From NCBI RefSeq assembly GCF_036549475.1, contig NZ_JAZHLI010000007.1, forward strand, positions 62,001 through 126,000: a stretch of DNA of 64,000 nucleotides, in the 5' to 3' direction. This document shows positions 45,530 to 55,153 of this stretch, piece by piece. Numbering within the stretch: position 1 is the stretch's first letter; every line of letters starts with the position of its first letter. The notes under the pieces were generated by a model that was not told the DNA's origin, ran no database searches, and saw only the letters and a list, made by a program, of their open reading frames with translations. Position numbers and translations under genes: made by a program. Source of the stretch: Aurantimonas sp036549475. Lineage in GTDB: Bacteria > Pseudomonadota > Alphaproteobacteria > Rhizobiales > Rhizobiaceae.

Positions 45530-47959
45530 TTGGCAGCACTCGCCCAGACCTTCCTCGTCGACCATTCCCTTGGCTTCGTCACGACGGCCCTCGTCGTGTG
45601 CGCCATCATGGCCGCCATCATCCTGACGGTTCTCGACCGCGCCCGTTCCGTCGAGGGCGCCCGGCGCTACCGATGGATGGCCGTCAGTGCCGCGGTCGCC
45701 GGCCTCGGTGTCTGGACGACGCATTTCGTTGCGATGCTCGGCTTTCGGCCCGATGTCATCCTGGGCTACGATCCGGTGGTCACCGCCGTCTCGGTGCTCG
45801 CCGGAATCGTCTGCGTCGGCCTGCCGCTGGCGGCGACCGTCATCGTCACGTCGCGAGCCGCGCGGATCTGGCTTGGCGCCCTTGCGGGCGTCGGAGTCGG
45901 TGCCATGCATTTCACCGGCATGAGCGCGCTGCAGGGCTGCCTGGCGACCTACGACCTGCCGGTCACCCTCGTGTCCTTTTTCGCGGGCTGCGGCTTCTTC
46001 GCGGCGGCGATGGCGATCCGGCCGCAAGGCAAGCGACGCATCCTGATCGCGGCGCTCATGGTGCTGGGCGTGTGCTCGCTGCATTTCATCGCGATTGCCG
46101 GCCTCACGCTCAGTCCCGCCCCCGCCGCCCAGGTCTGGTCCGTGGATCCGGTGACGCTCTCGGCCTTCGTGGCGCTCGCTGCGCTGATGATCTTCATCCT
46201 CGCCTTCATCCTGGCGGTGAACGGCGAGAAGCTCGACGCGTCGTCGCGGGAGGCCGCGGCGGAAGCAGCGGAGCATCTGCGTGTCCTGTCGGCTGCCCTG
46301 CAGAACATGTCGAATGGCCTCGTCATGGTGGGGCCCGACGGGATCATCACCCTGCACAACGAGCGCGCCTGCGAACTCCTGGGCCTCGGCTCGAGCGAAT
46401 TGCGGCCGGGCATGCCGCTCGAGACCTTCCTGCAGAATTTCGGCGCCCACGCCGGATGGGACGCCGCGCGCATCGCCCGGGTCTCCAACACCCACGCCAT
46501 CTGGATGCGCCGCTCCACCATTACCCGCGTCGAGCATCAGCTTGCCGACGGGCGCGTGCTCGGTGTGGCCTGCTGCCCGATGGCCGACGGCGGCGCCATC
46601 CTGACCTATGACGACATGACCGAGGCCCGCAAGGTCCAGGCCACCATCACCCACATGGCCTATCACGACGCGCTGACCGGATTGCCGAACCGTCGCAGCT
46701 TCCAGGACGAGCTCACCGCGCGGTTCGTTGCGTCCGAGCCCACCACGATCCTGATGATCGACCTCGATCGCTTCAAGGCCGTCAACGACACGCTGGGCCA
46801 TCCGGTCGGCGACGCGTTGCTGATCCAGGTGGGCGACCGGCTGCGCGGATGCTGCGAACCCAACGACGTGATCTTCCGCCTCGGCGGCGACGAGCTGGCG
46901 ATCCTGCCGGGCAACCGGGAACACAGCGGCACCTTGGCGCGCCGCGTCGTCGAGGCATTCGCGCGTCCGTTCACCGCCGACAGTCACCGGATCAGCATCG
47001 GCTGCAGCGTGGGCATCGCCACGGCCAGCGGCACGGACGATCCGGACCTCGTCGTCCGGCAGGCCGATCTGGCCCTCTACAAGGCCAAGAAGAACGGCCG
47101 CAACCGCATCGAGTGCTACGAAAGCGGCATGATGGAAGATGCCGTCAAGCGGCGCGACATGGAAACCGACATGGAACGGGCGCTGAAGCAGGGCGAGTTC
47201 ACCCTGAACTACCAGCCGCTCTTCAGCCTTCCGGACCGCGGCCTGGTCGGATTCGAGGCGCTGATCCGCTGGAACCACCCGACGCTCGGCATGGTGCCCC
47301 CGTCCGACTTCATCCCGCTGGCAGAAGATACCAGCCTGATCACCGAGATCGGCGCGTGGGTCCTGCAGGAAGCCTGCCGCGAGGCCAGTCGCTGGCCGGG
47401 CGATCTCTATGTTTCGGTCAACGTGTCTCCGGTCCAGTTGCACAAGACCGACATGCTGCGCCAGGTGACCAATGCGCTGGCCGAATTCGGCCTGACGCCC
47501 CACCGCCTGGAGCTGGAGCTGACCGAAACGGCGATGGTCGACGACGGCCGGCGGATCAGCGCCACCCTGAGGGCGCTTCGCAGCCTGGGGGTGCGCATCG
47601 CCATGGACGATTTCGGCACCGGCTATTCCTCGCTCGCCCATCTGCGCGAATTCGACCTCGACCGGATCAAGATCGACCGCAGCTTCATCGACTCCGCCCC
47701 CGGCGACGCCAGTTCGATGGCCGTGCTGCGGGCAGTGACGATGATGGCCAGGGATTTGTCGATCGCCACCACCGCGGAAGGCGTCGAGAACGAGGAACAG
47801 TTGGAGCGGCTGCTCGACCTCGGCTGCGGGACGGCCCAGGGCTATTTTCTCGGCCGCCCGATGACGGCGGAAGCCGCCCGGGCCTTGATGCGCACGGTGA
47901 CCGGCCAGCCGCAGATCGTGGCCGATCCTTCCCCACCCGCGGAGCTGTCGCAGGCATAG
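45530..47959 (+). CDS. MHYT-PAS-GGDEF-EAL membrane cyclic-di-GMP protein
   Basis: 809 residues. Seven hydrophobic segments carry three MHYT repeats (THFVAM 64-69, MHFTGM 128-133, LHFIAI 186-191), thought to bind copper and sense O2, CO or NO. Then come a PAS domain (about 255-365), GGDEF with GGDEL (454-458) and EAL (578-580) with a complete DDFGTG and KIDRSF set. The architecture is that of YkoW/NbdA-like sensors. The start is TTG 45530 after CAGGGA, since no better ATG is present. Confidence 0.9.
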   Translation: MAALAQTFLVDHSLGFVTTALVVCAIMAAIILTVLDRARSVEGARRYRWMAVSAAVAGLGVWTTHFVAMLGFRPDVILGYDPVVTAVSVLAGIVCVGLPLAATVIVTSRAARIWLGALAGVGVGAMHFTGMSALQGCLATYDLPVTLVSFFAGCGFFAAAMAIRPQGKRRILIAALMVLGVCSLHFIAIAGLTLSPAPAAQVWSVDPVTLSAFVALAALMIFILAFILAVNGEKLDASSREAAAEAAEHLRVLSAALQNMSNGLVMVGPDGIITLHNERACELLGLGSSELRPGMPLETFLQNFGAHAGWDAARIARVSNTHAIWMRRSTITRVEHQLADGRVLGVACCPMADGGAILTYDDMTEARKVQATITHMAYHDALTGLPNRRSFQDELTARFVASEPTTILMIDLDRFKAVNDTLGHPVGDALLIQVGDRLRGCCEPNDVIFRLGGDELAILPGNREHSGTLARRVVEAFARPFTADSHRISIGCSVGIATASGTDDPDLVVRQADLALYKAKKNGRNRIECYESGMMEDAVKRRDMETDMERALKQGEFTLNYQPLFSLPDRGLVGFEALIRWNHPTLGMVPPSDFIPLAEDTSLITEIGAWVLQEACREASRWPGDLYVSVNVSPVQLHKTDMLRQVTNALAEFGLTPHRLELELTETAMVDDGRRISATLRALRSLGVRIAMDDFGTGYSSLAHLREFDLDRIKIDRSFIDSAPGDASSMAVLRAVTMMARDLSIATTAEGVENEEQLERLLDLGCGTAQGYFLGRPMTAEAARALMRTVTGQPQIVADPSPPAELSQA

Positions 47960-47983
47960 GCGGCAGCTGCCGTCCCGCCGGGC

Positions 47984-49000
47984 TCAGGCGCGGTTGGAGA
48001 CCGCCGCCTGCTCGAAGGTCGCCATGCCCGAATGGCATTCGGCCGCGGCCTTGACGATGCCGGCCGCGAGCGCCGCGCCGGTGCCCTCCCCCAGCCGCAT
48101 GCCAAGGGCCAGCAGCGGCACCTTGTTCATGGTCTCCAGCGCCCGGATATGGCCCGGCTCGGCCGACACATGGCCGAACAGGCAATGGTCGAGCGCCTGG
48201 CGATCCATCGCGTGCAGGACGGCGGCTGCGGCAGTGGACACGAAGCCGTCGACGATCACCGGCACCTTCTGCATCCGCGCCGCCAGGATCGCGCCGGCCA
48301 TGGCCGCGATCTCGCGGCCGCCGAGACGGCGCAGCACTTCCAGCGGGTCGGACAGATGGCCGGCATGGCATTCCAGCGCTCGTGCCACGACATCGGCCTT
48401 CTTCGCGACACCGGCCGCATCCTGGCCCGCACCGGGGCCGACCCAGTCGCTCGGCTCGCCGCCGAAGAGCGCGGTGTAGATCGCCGCCGCGACGGTGGTG
48501 TTGCCGATGCCCATCTCGCCGATGCACAACAGATCGGGCTCGCCGGCCAGCACCTCCATGCCGAAGGCCATGGTCGCGGCGCAGGTCCGCTCGTCCATCG
48601 CCGCCTCCTCGGTGATGTCCCTGGTCGGCACCTCCAAAGCGAGGTCGTAGACCTTCAGGCCGAGATCGTAGGTTGCACAGATCTGGTTGATTGCCGCGCC
48701 GCCGGCCGCGAAATTCGACACCATCTGCGCCGTCACGTCCGCGGGAAAGGGCGAGACGCCCTGGCGGGTGACGCCGTGATTGCCGGCGAAGACCGCCACG
48801 AGCGGGCGGCGCACGGCCGGCTGGCGTCCCTGCCACGCCGCCAGCCATTCCGACAATTCCTCCATGCGGCCGAGCGCGCCGGCCGGCTTGGTCAGCTGGG
48901 CCTCGCGCTCGCGCTTGGCATTCACCGCGGCGATGTCGGGACCGGGCATCCGGCGCACCAGATCGCGAATGTCGTCGAAGGGCAGTCCGGTGGTGGACAT
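47984..49000 (-). CDS. cobT: Nicotinate-nucleotide-dimethylbenzimidazole phosphoribosyltransferase
   Basis: 338 residues with the catalytic Glu305 in LGEGTGAAL, GIGNTT and KPAGALGRME. It activates dimethylbenzimidazole as alpha-ribazole phosphate for the lower ligand of B12. AGAGGA precedes ATG 49000. It is divergent from cobS and forms the left edge of the B12 island. Confidence 0.96.
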   Translation of the reverse strand: MSTTGLPFDDIRDLVRRMPGPDIAAVNAKREREAQLTKPAGALGRMEELSEWLAAWQGRQPAVRRPLVAVFAGNHGVTRQGVSPFPADVTAQMVSNFAAGGAAINQICATYDLGLKVYDLALEVPTRDITEEAAMDERTCAATMAFGMEVLAGEPDLLCIGEMGIGNTTVAAAIYTALFGGEPSDWVGPGAGQDAAGVAKKADVVARALECHAGHLSDPLEVLRRLGGREIAAMAGAILAARMQKVPVIVDGFVSTAAAAVLHAMDRQALDHCLFGHVSAEPGHIRALETMNKVPLLALGMRLGEGTGAALAAGIVKAAAECHSGMATFEQAAVSNRA

Positions 49001-49108
49001 GGAGCGAATCCTCTAGGTTCCGGAACGTTGACGGCGCAGGGCGCCGTTCGGGGATGGGAAGCGATGTCGCCGCAATGGCGCAGCCGCTCGCGGGGAGCAA
49101 GGGCCGCC

Positions 49109-49885
49109 ATGGAGCGATATGTCGCCGCGACGCTGCGCAGCCTGGCATTTCTGACACGCATGCCGCCCGTGGCGCGCGCCTTCACCGGCACCCACCTTCT
49201 CGGCGACGACACCCATGCCTTCCCGGTGGCGGGGATGATCGCGGCGCTGCCGGCGGCGCTGGTCCTGATGGTCGCCGCCTTCGCCGGCCTGTCGCCGCTC
49301 GTCGCCGCGACGCTTGCCGTCGCCGCCATGGTGTTCACCACCGGCGCGCTGCACGAAGACGGCCTCGGCGACGTCGCCGACGGGCTCGGCGGCCATCACG
49401 AGCGCGAGCGTGCGCTGGCGATCATGAAGGACAGCCGGGTCGGAAGCTATGGGGCGTTGGCGCTCGCCCTGTCGGTGGTCCTGCGCATCGCGCTCGTGGC
49501 CGAACTTGCCGGCAGCCACGGGCCGGGCAGCGCCGCCCTGGCGCTGGTCGCCGTCGCAGCCGTCAGCCGCGGCGCCATGGCCTGGCTGTGGTCGTCGCTG
49601 GTCTCGGCCGATCCCGGCGGCCTCGCCGACACGGTCGGACGCCCGGACGCGCGCACCGGCCGCCTGGCCCTGGCCATCGGCAGCATCCTCTATCTCGCCG
49701 GCGGCGTCGTCGCCTGCGGTATCGGAACGACGCTGGCGGGCTATGGGTTCGGCGCGCTGGTGCTTCTCGGCTTTCGCCGTTTCATCCGGCGTCGGCTCGG
49801 CGGCCAGACCGGCGATTGCCTCGGCGCGGCCCAGCAGCTCGTCGAGATGGCGGCCCTTGCGGGGTTGGCGCTCTCTTTCGCCTGA
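49109..49885 (+). CDS. cobS: Adenosylcobinamide-GDP ribazoletransferase
   Basis: 258-residue polytopic membrane enzyme. Acidic motifs ALHEDGLGDVADGLGG and IMKDSRVGSYG identify cobalamin synthase, which joins adenosylcobinamide-GDP to alpha-ribazole. An in-frame ATG at 49064 would add 15 arginine-rich residues and has the better ribosome-binding site, so the start is uncertain. It ends 5 nt from the convergent cobD. Confidence 0.93.
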   Translation: MERYVAATLRSLAFLTRMPPVARAFTGTHLLGDDTHAFPVAGMIAALPAALVLMVAAFAGLSPLVAATLAVAAMVFTTGALHEDGLGDVADGLGGHHERERALAIMKDSRVGSYGALALALSVVLRIALVAELAGSHGPGSAALALVAVAAVSRGAMAWLWSSLVSADPGGLADTVGRPDARTGRLALAIGSILYLAGGVVACGIGTTLAGYGFGALVLLGFRRFIRRRLGGQTGDCLGAAQQLVEMAALAGLALSFA

Positions 49886-49890
49886 TCCCT

Positions 49891-50880
49891 TCATGCGCCG
49901 GCAGCCCAGGCCGCGACCGCAAGGATCGCCGCGCTCGCCAGGATGAGGTTGGCCATGGTTGCGAACAGGGCGATCGCCACGGCGATATCTGCCACGCCCG
50001 CTTCGCGCCTGCCGTCCGGATGGAGCATCGGCGCCTCGACCACCAGCTCGCCATAACGCCGCGGCCCGCCCAGCGACAGATCGAGTGCTGCGGCGACCGC
50101 CGCTTCGGGCCAGCCGGCATTGGGCGAGCGATGCTGCGGGGCATCGCGCCGGGCGATGTCGAGCACCGTTCCCGCGACCGCCACGCGCCTTGCATGCAGC
50201 CCCGCGGCGAGGGCGAAGAGCACGGCCGTCAGGCGCGCCGCCGGCCAGTTCATCAGATCGTCGAGCCTGGCCGAGGCAAAGCCGAAGGCGCGGTAGCGGG
50301 CATTCAGATGGCCGATCATCGAATCGGCGGTATTGACCGCCTTGTAGGCGAGCAGGCCCGGCAGGCCGAAGACCAGGTACCAGAGGAACGGCGCCACGAC
50401 GCCGTCCGAGGCGTTTTCCGCCAGGCTCTCGATCGCCGCGCGGCAGACGCCGGCCTCGTCGAGAGCATCGGGATCGCGGCCGACGATCATCGCAACGGCG
50501 CGGCGGCCGCCGGCAAGCCCCTCGCGGCCAAGCGCGTCGGCCACCGCGCGCACGTGATCCACGAGGCTCTTCTGGGCCAGGAACACCGCCAAGATCACAA
50601 TTTCCAGACCCCAGCCGACCGGTCCGGCAAGAGCGAAAAGCAGCGACAGGGCGACGCCGATCGCCGCCGCACCGGCGACGAGGATGGCCGCGGCGACAAA
50701 GCCGTTCCGCCGCCTGCGGGCTTCGGACAATTCGCTGCGGTTCAGGGCGACATCCAGCCCGTCGACGGCCTTGCCGAACAGGACCACCGGATGCGGCAGC
50801 CGGCGCCAGAGCCAGTCGGGATCTCCCACCAGCCGGTCGAGCGCCGTTCCGGCGAAGAGGATGGCCAAATGCAGGCTCAT
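49891..50880 (-). CDS. cobD: Adenosylcobinamide-phosphate synthase
   Basis: 329-residue membrane protein of the CbiB/CobD family (RLVGDPDWLWRRLPHP, IESLAENASDGVVAP, NTADSMIGH). It attaches the aminopropanol arm to adenosylcobyric acid. Its start overlaps the cobC stop by 4 bp (ATGA). Confidence 0.95.
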   Translation of the reverse strand: MSLHLAILFAGTALDRLVGDPDWLWRRLPHPVVLFGKAVDGLDVALNRSELSEARRRRNGFVAAAILVAGAAAIGVALSLLFALAGPVGWGLEIVILAVFLAQKSLVDHVRAVADALGREGLAGGRRAVAMIVGRDPDALDEAGVCRAAIESLAENASDGVVAPFLWYLVFGLPGLLAYKAVNTADSMIGHLNARYRAFGFASARLDDLMNWPAARLTAVLFALAAGLHARRVAVAGTVLDIARRDAPQHRSPNAGWPEAAVAAALDLSLGGPRRYGELVVEAPMLHPDGRREAGVADIAVAIALFATMANLILASAAILAVAAWAAGA

Positions 50881-51914
50881 GACGTGCCGATCTCGGCGAG
50901 CGCCTCGCGCAGCGCCGTTTCCAGCCGTCGGGCTTGCTGCGCATCGGCGGGATTGCCGAACCGCAGCCATTCGCGGGGCGCCGTGAACGGCCGGACCAGG
51001 ATCTGCCGCCGGCAGAGCGCGGCGAACAGGGCGTGGGCCGACGGGTGCGAGACGGTCGTGAACAGGGCGGTGCCACCCACCAGCGGCAGGCCGGCACCAT
51101 CGAGCGCTGTCCGCAGCAATTCGTGCTGGCGCAGGATGTCGGTCCGGATCTGGTCCACGACGCTCGCGTCCCCGAGCAGCGTCGCGCCGACGGCCAGGGC
51201 CGGGCCGGACACCGCCCAGGTCCCCAGCCGCTCCGCCAACCGCGTCGCCAGCGCCGGCGCCGTCAACGCGAAGCCGAGGCGCAGGCCCGCCAGGCCGAAG
51301 AACTTGCCGAAGGAGCGGTAGACCAACAGTCCGTCGCGCCCGGTCGCGGAGGCGAGCGAGCGGGACGGGGCGACATCGGCGAAGGCTTCGTCGACGATTA
51401 GAAGGCCGCCGCTTGCCGCCGGGCGGTCGGCAAGGGCGAGAAGATCCGCCGGTTCGAAGACGCGGCCATCCGGATTGTTGGGGTTCACCACCACCACGAT
51501 CTGCGCGTCGGTCGGCACGGCCTCCAGCCTCTCGAAGCCCGAGACCCGGTGGCCGGCGCTTGCGAAGGTCAGGGCGTGCTCCGAATAGGTCGGCGTCAGG
51601 ATCGCGATGTCGGCCGGCGCAAACAGATGCGGCAAAGCCGCAATCAGCGCCTGCGTCCCTGGTGCGGCGACGAGGCCGGCCCCGGCCGGCGCGCCGTAGC
51701 AGTGCCGCGCGGCCGCCAGCGCCCGCGCCTCGAGCGCGGCTTCCGGCAGTCGCTGCCACAAGGCGGGATCGAGATCCGGCAGTCGCGGCGGCGACGGATT
51801 GATCCCGGTCGACAGGTCGAGCCAGTCGGCGCGCGATCCGCCATGGCGGGCGATCGCCGCATCCAGCGCGCCGCCGTGGCGCAGCACGTTCGGATCGGTC
51901 TGCGGCGGCGTCAT
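50877..51914 (-). CDS. cobC: Threonine-phosphate decarboxylase
   Basis: 345-residue aminotransferase-fold PLP enzyme with Lys204 (RSFGKFFGLAGLRLG) and NPNNPDG. It makes (R)-1-aminopropan-2-ol phosphate for cobinamide. It starts at ATG 51914, or GTG 51917, both overlapping the cobB stop. Confidence 0.94.
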   Translation of the reverse strand: MTPPQTDPNVLRHGGALDAAIARHGGSRADWLDLSTGINPSPPRLPDLDPALWQRLPEAALEARALAAARHCYGAPAGAGLVAAPGTQALIAALPHLFAPADIAILTPTYSEHALTFASAGHRVSGFERLEAVPTDAQIVVVVNPNNPDGRVFEPADLLALADRPAASGGLLIVDEAFADVAPSRSLASATGRDGLLVYRSFGKFFGLAGLRLGFALTAPALATRLAERLGTWAVSGPALAVGATLLGDASVVDQIRTDILRQHELLRTALDGAGLPLVGGTALFTTVSHPSAHALFAALCRRQILVRPFTAPREWLRFGNPADAQQARRLETALREALAEIGTS

Positions 51915-53221
51915 CACGCCTCCCCGTCGATCAGATGCAGGAAGGAGCCGAAGACGTTGCCGCGCCGCAGGCCGAAGCCGCCGAGGTCTTCGCCGCGCGC
52001 GTCAGCGGCGGTGAACAGCGCCGCGCCCGGCCCCTCCGACACGATGGCCGTGTAGTGGAATTCGTGCGCCCGCAGGCTTCCGGTCCAGGGGCCCGGGCCG
52101 CACGGGGCCAGCCGGCGGTAACCCAGATGCAGCCTGCGCTCGCGAAAGCTGGTGCGCAGGGGCAGCAGGCCCAGCATCGGATGCGTCGTGCCGTCCGCAT
52201 CGGTCAGCGCCTCGCCGAGCACCATGTAGCCGCCGCACTCGCCATAGATGGCCACGCCCCTTGCCGCCGCCGACCGCATGGCAGCGCCGAAGCGGCCGGC
52301 GGCGGCGATCTGCCCGGCATGCAGTTCCGGATAGCCGCCCGGCAGCCAGATCGCGTCGGCGCCGGCATCGGGCGTTTCGTCGTCTAGCGGGGAGAAGAAG
52401 GTGAGTTCCGCCCCGGCGCGGTGCCAGCCGTCGAGCAAATGCGGATAGATGAAGGCGAATGCCGCGTCCCGGGCGATCGCCATGCGTCGGCCCAGCGGCG
52501 CAAGGGGTGTCGCCGCTACGGCGCTGTCGCGCGCCGGCCTCTCCGCCGCACGGCCGCCGGCTAGTGCGGCGAGTGCGGCAACGTCGCAGCCGGCCTCGAT
52601 CCATGCCGCGGCCCGGTCGAGGAAAGTCTCGAGGTCGGCATGCTCGCCGGCCTGCACCAGCCCGAGATGGCGCTCGGTCAGCGCGAGATCGGCCTGTCTC
52701 GGCAGGACGCCGAAGACCGGAATGGCGAGCGGCACCAGCGCCTCGCGCAGCAACGCCTCGTGGCGCGGCGACCCGACACGGTTGAGGATCACGCCGGCAA
52801 TCGTCACGTCGGCGCGGTGTCCGGCAAAGCCCCGAACCAGCGCTGCCACCGAGTGGGACTGCCGGGCGCAGTCGACGACCAGCACGACATTCAGGCGGAG
52901 CCCGGCGGCGAGGTCTGCGGCGGAGCCGCTGCCATCGGCCGCGCCGTCGAAGAGGCCCATCATCGCCTCGACGACAAGGCCGTCCCTGTCGCGGGCGCCT
53001 GACGCCAGGTCGGTGACCAGCATCGGGCGCATCGCCCAGGGGTCGAGATTGACGCAGGGCGCGCCGCTGGCGGCAGCGTGGAAGGCCGGATCGATATAGT
53101 CCGGGCCGGCCTTGGCGGAGCCGACTGCCATGCCGCGACGACGCAGCGCTCGTAGAAGCCCCAGCGTCACGCTGGTCTTGCCGGCGCCCGAATGGGGCGC
53201 GGCGATCATCAGCCCGCTCAT
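51914..53221 (-). CDS. cobB: Cobyrinate / hydrogenobyrinate a,c-diamide synthase
   Basis: 435 residues: an N-terminal P-loop APHSGAGKTSV, a long ATPase domain and a C-terminal glutaminase-like domain with YGECGGY. It amidates the a and c side chains. It is first of the cobB-cobC-cobD run and divergent from cbiD across 71 nt. Confidence 0.95.
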   Translation of the reverse strand: MSGLMIAAPHSGAGKTSVTLGLLRALRRRGMAVGSAKAGPDYIDPAFHAAASGAPCVNLDPWAMRPMLVTDLASGARDRDGLVVEAMMGLFDGAADGSGSAADLAAGLRLNVVLVVDCARQSHSVAALVRGFAGHRADVTIAGVILNRVGSPRHEALLREALVPLAIPVFGVLPRQADLALTERHLGLVQAGEHADLETFLDRAAAWIEAGCDVAALAALAGGRAAERPARDSAVAATPLAPLGRRMAIARDAAFAFIYPHLLDGWHRAGAELTFFSPLDDETPDAGADAIWLPGGYPELHAGQIAAAGRFGAAMRSAAARGVAIYGECGGYMVLGEALTDADGTTHPMLGLLPLRTSFRERRLHLGYRRLAPCGPGPWTGSLRAHEFHYTAIVSEGPGAALFTAADARGEDLGGFGLRRGNVFGSFLHLIDGEA

Positions 53222-53292
53222 CGGGCCAATCCTCGCCGAGGAGCTGCCGCCCAGCGCTTTCCGCCGGCGTTGCGCGCCCCTATAAGGCGCCG

Positions 53293-54420
53293 ATGGGCTT
53301 CAATCTCGGCGACGACAGCACGGACAGGTCCGGCGACAAGGGCAAGAGCCTGCGCCGCGGCTGGACCACGGGCGCCTGCGCGACCGCGGCCACGAAAGCC
53401 GCACTCACCGCGCTTCTGGCCGACGAGTTCCCCGATCCGGTGACGATCACCCTGCCCAAGGGCGAAACGCCGGCATTCGCGCTCAACCGCACGGAGCGGA
53501 CCGGCTCCCGCGCGATGGCCGCGATCATCAAGGACGCCGGCGACGATCCCGACGTCACCCATCTGGCCGAGATCATCGCGACCGTCTGCTTCGGCGCTCC
53601 CGGCTCCGGCATCGTGTTCCGCGCGGGGTCCGGCGTCGGCACGGTGACCCGCGAAGGCCTGCCCATCGCGCCGGGCGAACCGGCGATCAATCCGGTGCCG
53701 CGACAGATGATGCGCGCCGTGGTCGAGACGCTCTGCGGGGAACATGGCCGCCCCGCCGACATCGAGATCACCCTGTCGGTCACCGACGGCGAGGAACTGG
53801 CTGCCAGAACCTGGAACCCGCGCCTCGGCATCGTCGGCGGCCTGTCGATCCTCGGTACGACGGGGATCGTCCATCCCTTCTCCTGCTCGGCCTGGATCCA
53901 CTCCATCCATCGCGGCATCGACGTCGCCCGCGCCGCCGGGCTCGATCATGTCGTCGGCGCCACCGGCTCGGCCAGCGAGGATGCGGCGCGGCGCCTTTAT
54001 CCGGATCTGCCGGAAATCGCCTTTCTCGACATGGGCGACTTCGCCGGCGGGCTCCTCAAATATCTGCGCGCCCATCAGGTGCCGCGCGTGACCATCGCCG
54101 GCGGCTTCGCCAAGCTGACCAAGCTGGCGCAGGGCGCGATGGACCTGCATTCGGGCCGCAGCCAGGTGGATTTCGCCTTCCTCGCCGGGCTGGCTGAGGA
54201 ACTGGCCCCCGACAGGGGCGCGCCGTTGCGCCCTGCGATCCTCGCTGCCAACACCGCCAAGGCGGTGCTCGACCTCTGCGCGGACCGGAACATCGATCTC
54301 GCTGCGGCCGTCGCCATGCGGGCACGCGACAGCGCCGCCGCCATCCTGCGCGGCGCGCCCGTCACGGCGCAGATCATCGTCGTCGACCGGGCGGGAGGCG
54401 TGATTGCCCGCACCGCCTGA
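53293..54420 (+). CDS. cbiD: Cobalt-precorrin-5B C1-methyltransferase (CbiD)
   Basis: 375 residues with LRRGWTTGACATAA near the N-terminus and a GGLSILGTTGIV motif. CbiD is the C1 methylase of the cobalt-early route, with no counterpart among the classic aerobic methylases. Its presence with CbiG and CbiX sets the route for this island. It overlaps cobK by 17 nt. Confidence 0.94.
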   Translation: MGFNLGDDSTDRSGDKGKSLRRGWTTGACATAATKAALTALLADEFPDPVTITLPKGETPAFALNRTERTGSRAMAAIIKDAGDDPDVTHLAEIIATVCFGAPGSGIVFRAGSGVGTVTREGLPIAPGEPAINPVPRQMMRAVVETLCGEHGRPADIEITLSVTDGEELAARTWNPRLGIVGGLSILGTTGIVHPFSCSAWIHSIHRGIDVARAAGLDHVVGATGSASEDAARRLYPDLPEIAFLDMGDFAGGLLKYLRAHQVPRVTIAGGFAKLTKLAQGAMDLHSGRSQVDFAFLAGLAEELAPDRGAPLRPAILAANTAKAVLDLCADRNIDLAAAVAMRARDSAAAILRGAPVTAQIIVVDRAGGVIARTA

Positions 54421-55153
54421 GACGATCCTGGTCCTCGGCGGGACCGCGGAGGCGAACCTCCTGGTAAGCCGGCTTTCGAAGGCGGCACGAGCGCCACGCA
54501 TCATACTGTCGCTCGCCGGCCGGACGGCCGCGCCGATCCTGCCGCCGGGCTGCGAGATCCGCATCGGCGGCTTCGGCGGCGCCGATGGGCTTGCGGCCTT
54601 CCTGCGGGAGACGGGCGTCACCTGGCTGGTTGACGCGACGCATCCCTTTGCCGCCGGCATCTCGCGCAATGCGGCGAAGGCTGCAGACAATGCCGCCGTG
54701 CCGCGGATCGCGCTCGTCCGCCCGGCCTGGGAAATGCGGCCCGGCGACCACTGGATCGCGGTGGATTGTCTGGGCGCGGCGCGCGATGCGCTGCCGAAGG
54801 GTGCCCGGCCCTTCCTCGCCCTCGGGCGCCAGCACCTGGCGCCCTTTGCCCATCGCCCGGATCTGACGCCCGTCGTGCGCATGATCGACGCGCCGGAGCC
54901 GCTCGCCTTTGCCGCCGAGATCGTGCTCGGTAGGCCGTCGGCCGATCCGCATGCAGAGGCCGCACTGATGAGCGAATGCGCCATCACCCATCTCGTCTGC
55001 CGCAATTCCGGTGGTGCGGCCTCATATGCCAAGGTTGCAGCTGCCCGCACATTGGGCTTGCCCGTGGTGATGATCGCGCGGCCGCCGGCCCCGCCGCCGC
55101 CGCTGGCCGGTTCCGTCGACGCGGTTCTGGCGCTCCTCGGCATCGACGCCTAG
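54404..55153 (+). CDS. cobK: Precorrin-6A / cobalt-precorrin-6A reductase
   Basis: 249 residues. The nucleotide motif LVLGGTAEANLL is followed by DATHPFAAGIS and CRNSGG. It reduces the macrocycle using NAD(P)H. It starts with TTG 54404 behind GGGAGG, inside the cbiD end. Its TAG stop shares a CTAG with the cobM stop on the other strand. Confidence 0.9.
   Translation: MPAPPETILVLGGTAEANLLVSRLSKAARAPRIILSLAGRTAAPILPPGCEIRIGGFGGADGLAAFLRETGVTWLVDATHPFAAGISRNAAKAADNAAVPRIALVRPAWEMRPGDHWIAVDCLGAARDALPKGARPFLALGRQHLAPFAHRPDLTPVVRMIDAPEPLAFAAEIVLGRPSADPHAEAALMSECAITHLVCRNSGGAASYAKVAAARTLGLPVVMIARPPAPPPPLAGSVDAVLALLGIDA

Noticed and set aside
45437..47641. A 734-residue minus-strand frame across the MHYT gene
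   Set aside because: Antisense shadow with no domain content. The plus strand carries MHYT, GGDEF and EAL motifs.
53222..53292. A second cobalamin riboswitch between cobB and cbiD
   Set aside because: The gap is only 71 nt and no B12-box elements are present on either strand.
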